Source: Aeromonas eucrenophila
Lineage (GTDB): Bacteria > Pseudomonadota > Gammaproteobacteria > Enterobacterales > Aeromonadaceae
Direction: 5' to 3'
Length of the DNA: 52,682 nucleotides
Assembly (NCBI RefSeq): GCF_000819865.1
Contig: NZ_CDDF01000005.1
Location: forward strand, 967,633 to 1,020,314
Every line of letters begins with the position of its first letter. Position 1 is the first letter of the stretch. Below, one piece after another: positions 52,503 to 52,682 of the stretch. The notes under the pieces are model-generated. The model did no database searches. It was not told where the DNA came from and saw only the letters and a program-made list of their open reading frames with translations. A program made the position numbers and the translations under genes.

Positions 52503-52574
52503 ACGCCCCGTTCCGGCGCGTTAGCGCAGTGAACCACGTGGTGATTGAACACGTTAAACAGCAGTCAAAAATTT

Positions 52575-52662
52575 GGTGAGGTGTCCGAGTGGCTGAAGGA
52601 GCACGCCTGGAAAGTGTGTATACGGCAACGTATCGAGGGTTCGAATCCCTCCCTCACCGCCA
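52575..52662 (+). tRNA. tRNA-Ser(GGA), second copy
   Basis: 88 nt, identical base for base to 17838-17925 in reverse orientation, with anticodon GGA at 52609-52611 and encoded CCA. Its 3' flank differs and shows no integrase within the window, so this copy looks unoccupied. Confidence 0.97.
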
Positions 52663-52682
52663 AATAAAACAAAAGGGCCTGT

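Noticed and set aside
1..52682. CRISPR array
   Set aside because: No regularly spaced direct repeats or cas genes were found. The TGGTTA cluster is too short and irregular.

Overview
The window reads as gammaproteobacterial chromosome, most likely Aeromonas. The evidence is the GC-rich core to the right of about 18 kb, the order cmk-rpsA-ihfB-lapA-lapB-pyrF, a rhombosortase gene, an L-allo-threonine aldolase gene, and a lysine-riboswitch-controlled NhaC-family (LysW-type) transporter. Species cannot be fixed from the sequence alone.

Left part (about 183 to 17866) is a genomic island in the 3' end of a tRNA-Ser(GGA) gene. The intact tRNA is at 17838-17925 on the minus strand. Its last ~30 bases recur as a 32-bp direct repeat at 183-214, and a tyrosine integrase lies directly downstream of the tRNA. 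Cargo from left to right: a Fic AMP-transferase, an unknown HTH protein, a decayed serine resolvase, a type III restriction-modification pair, a cluster of TGGTTA repeats, a VapE-like ATPase with an unusual P-loop, a 550-bp hairpin-rich stretch, two tandem tyrosine recombinases, a gene-poor AT-rich gap, a HipB/HipA toxin-antitoxin pair, a scrap of a second integrase, and the integrase. The left edge (1-214) carries further tRNA-Ser 3'-end fragments, so more than one integration has probably used this site.

Middle part (18-38 kb) is ordinary accessory chromosome: a mepA-lemA-TPM-TPM envelope operon, an RRM protein, an aldo/keto reductase beside an HTH regulator, an SDR, ltaE, a receiver-CheC/PAS signalling pair, two LysR regulators, a GGDEF-EAL protein, an AbgT transporter, nfsA, yecM, a divergent MFS/LysR pair and ribA.

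Right part (38-52.7 kb) is conserved core: cmk, rpsA, ihfB, lapAB, pyrF, rrtA, tapT, queC, queE, a DUF3820 gene, a PduO-type cobalamin adenosyltransferase, hns, the lysine riboswitch with lysW, tdk, a DUF1704 gene and a YbjN-like gene. It ends in a second tRNA-Ser(GGA) at 52575-52662, identical to the first but in opposite orientation. The two tRNA loci form a 174-bp inverted repeat around 34.5 kb.

The best candidate for something undescribed is the block at 9.0-13.6 kb: repeat cluster, VapE-like ATPase, structured leader and twin recombinases. It looks like the replication, immunity and recombination core of a satellite-like element. That reading is inference; the parts themselves are visible in the sequence.
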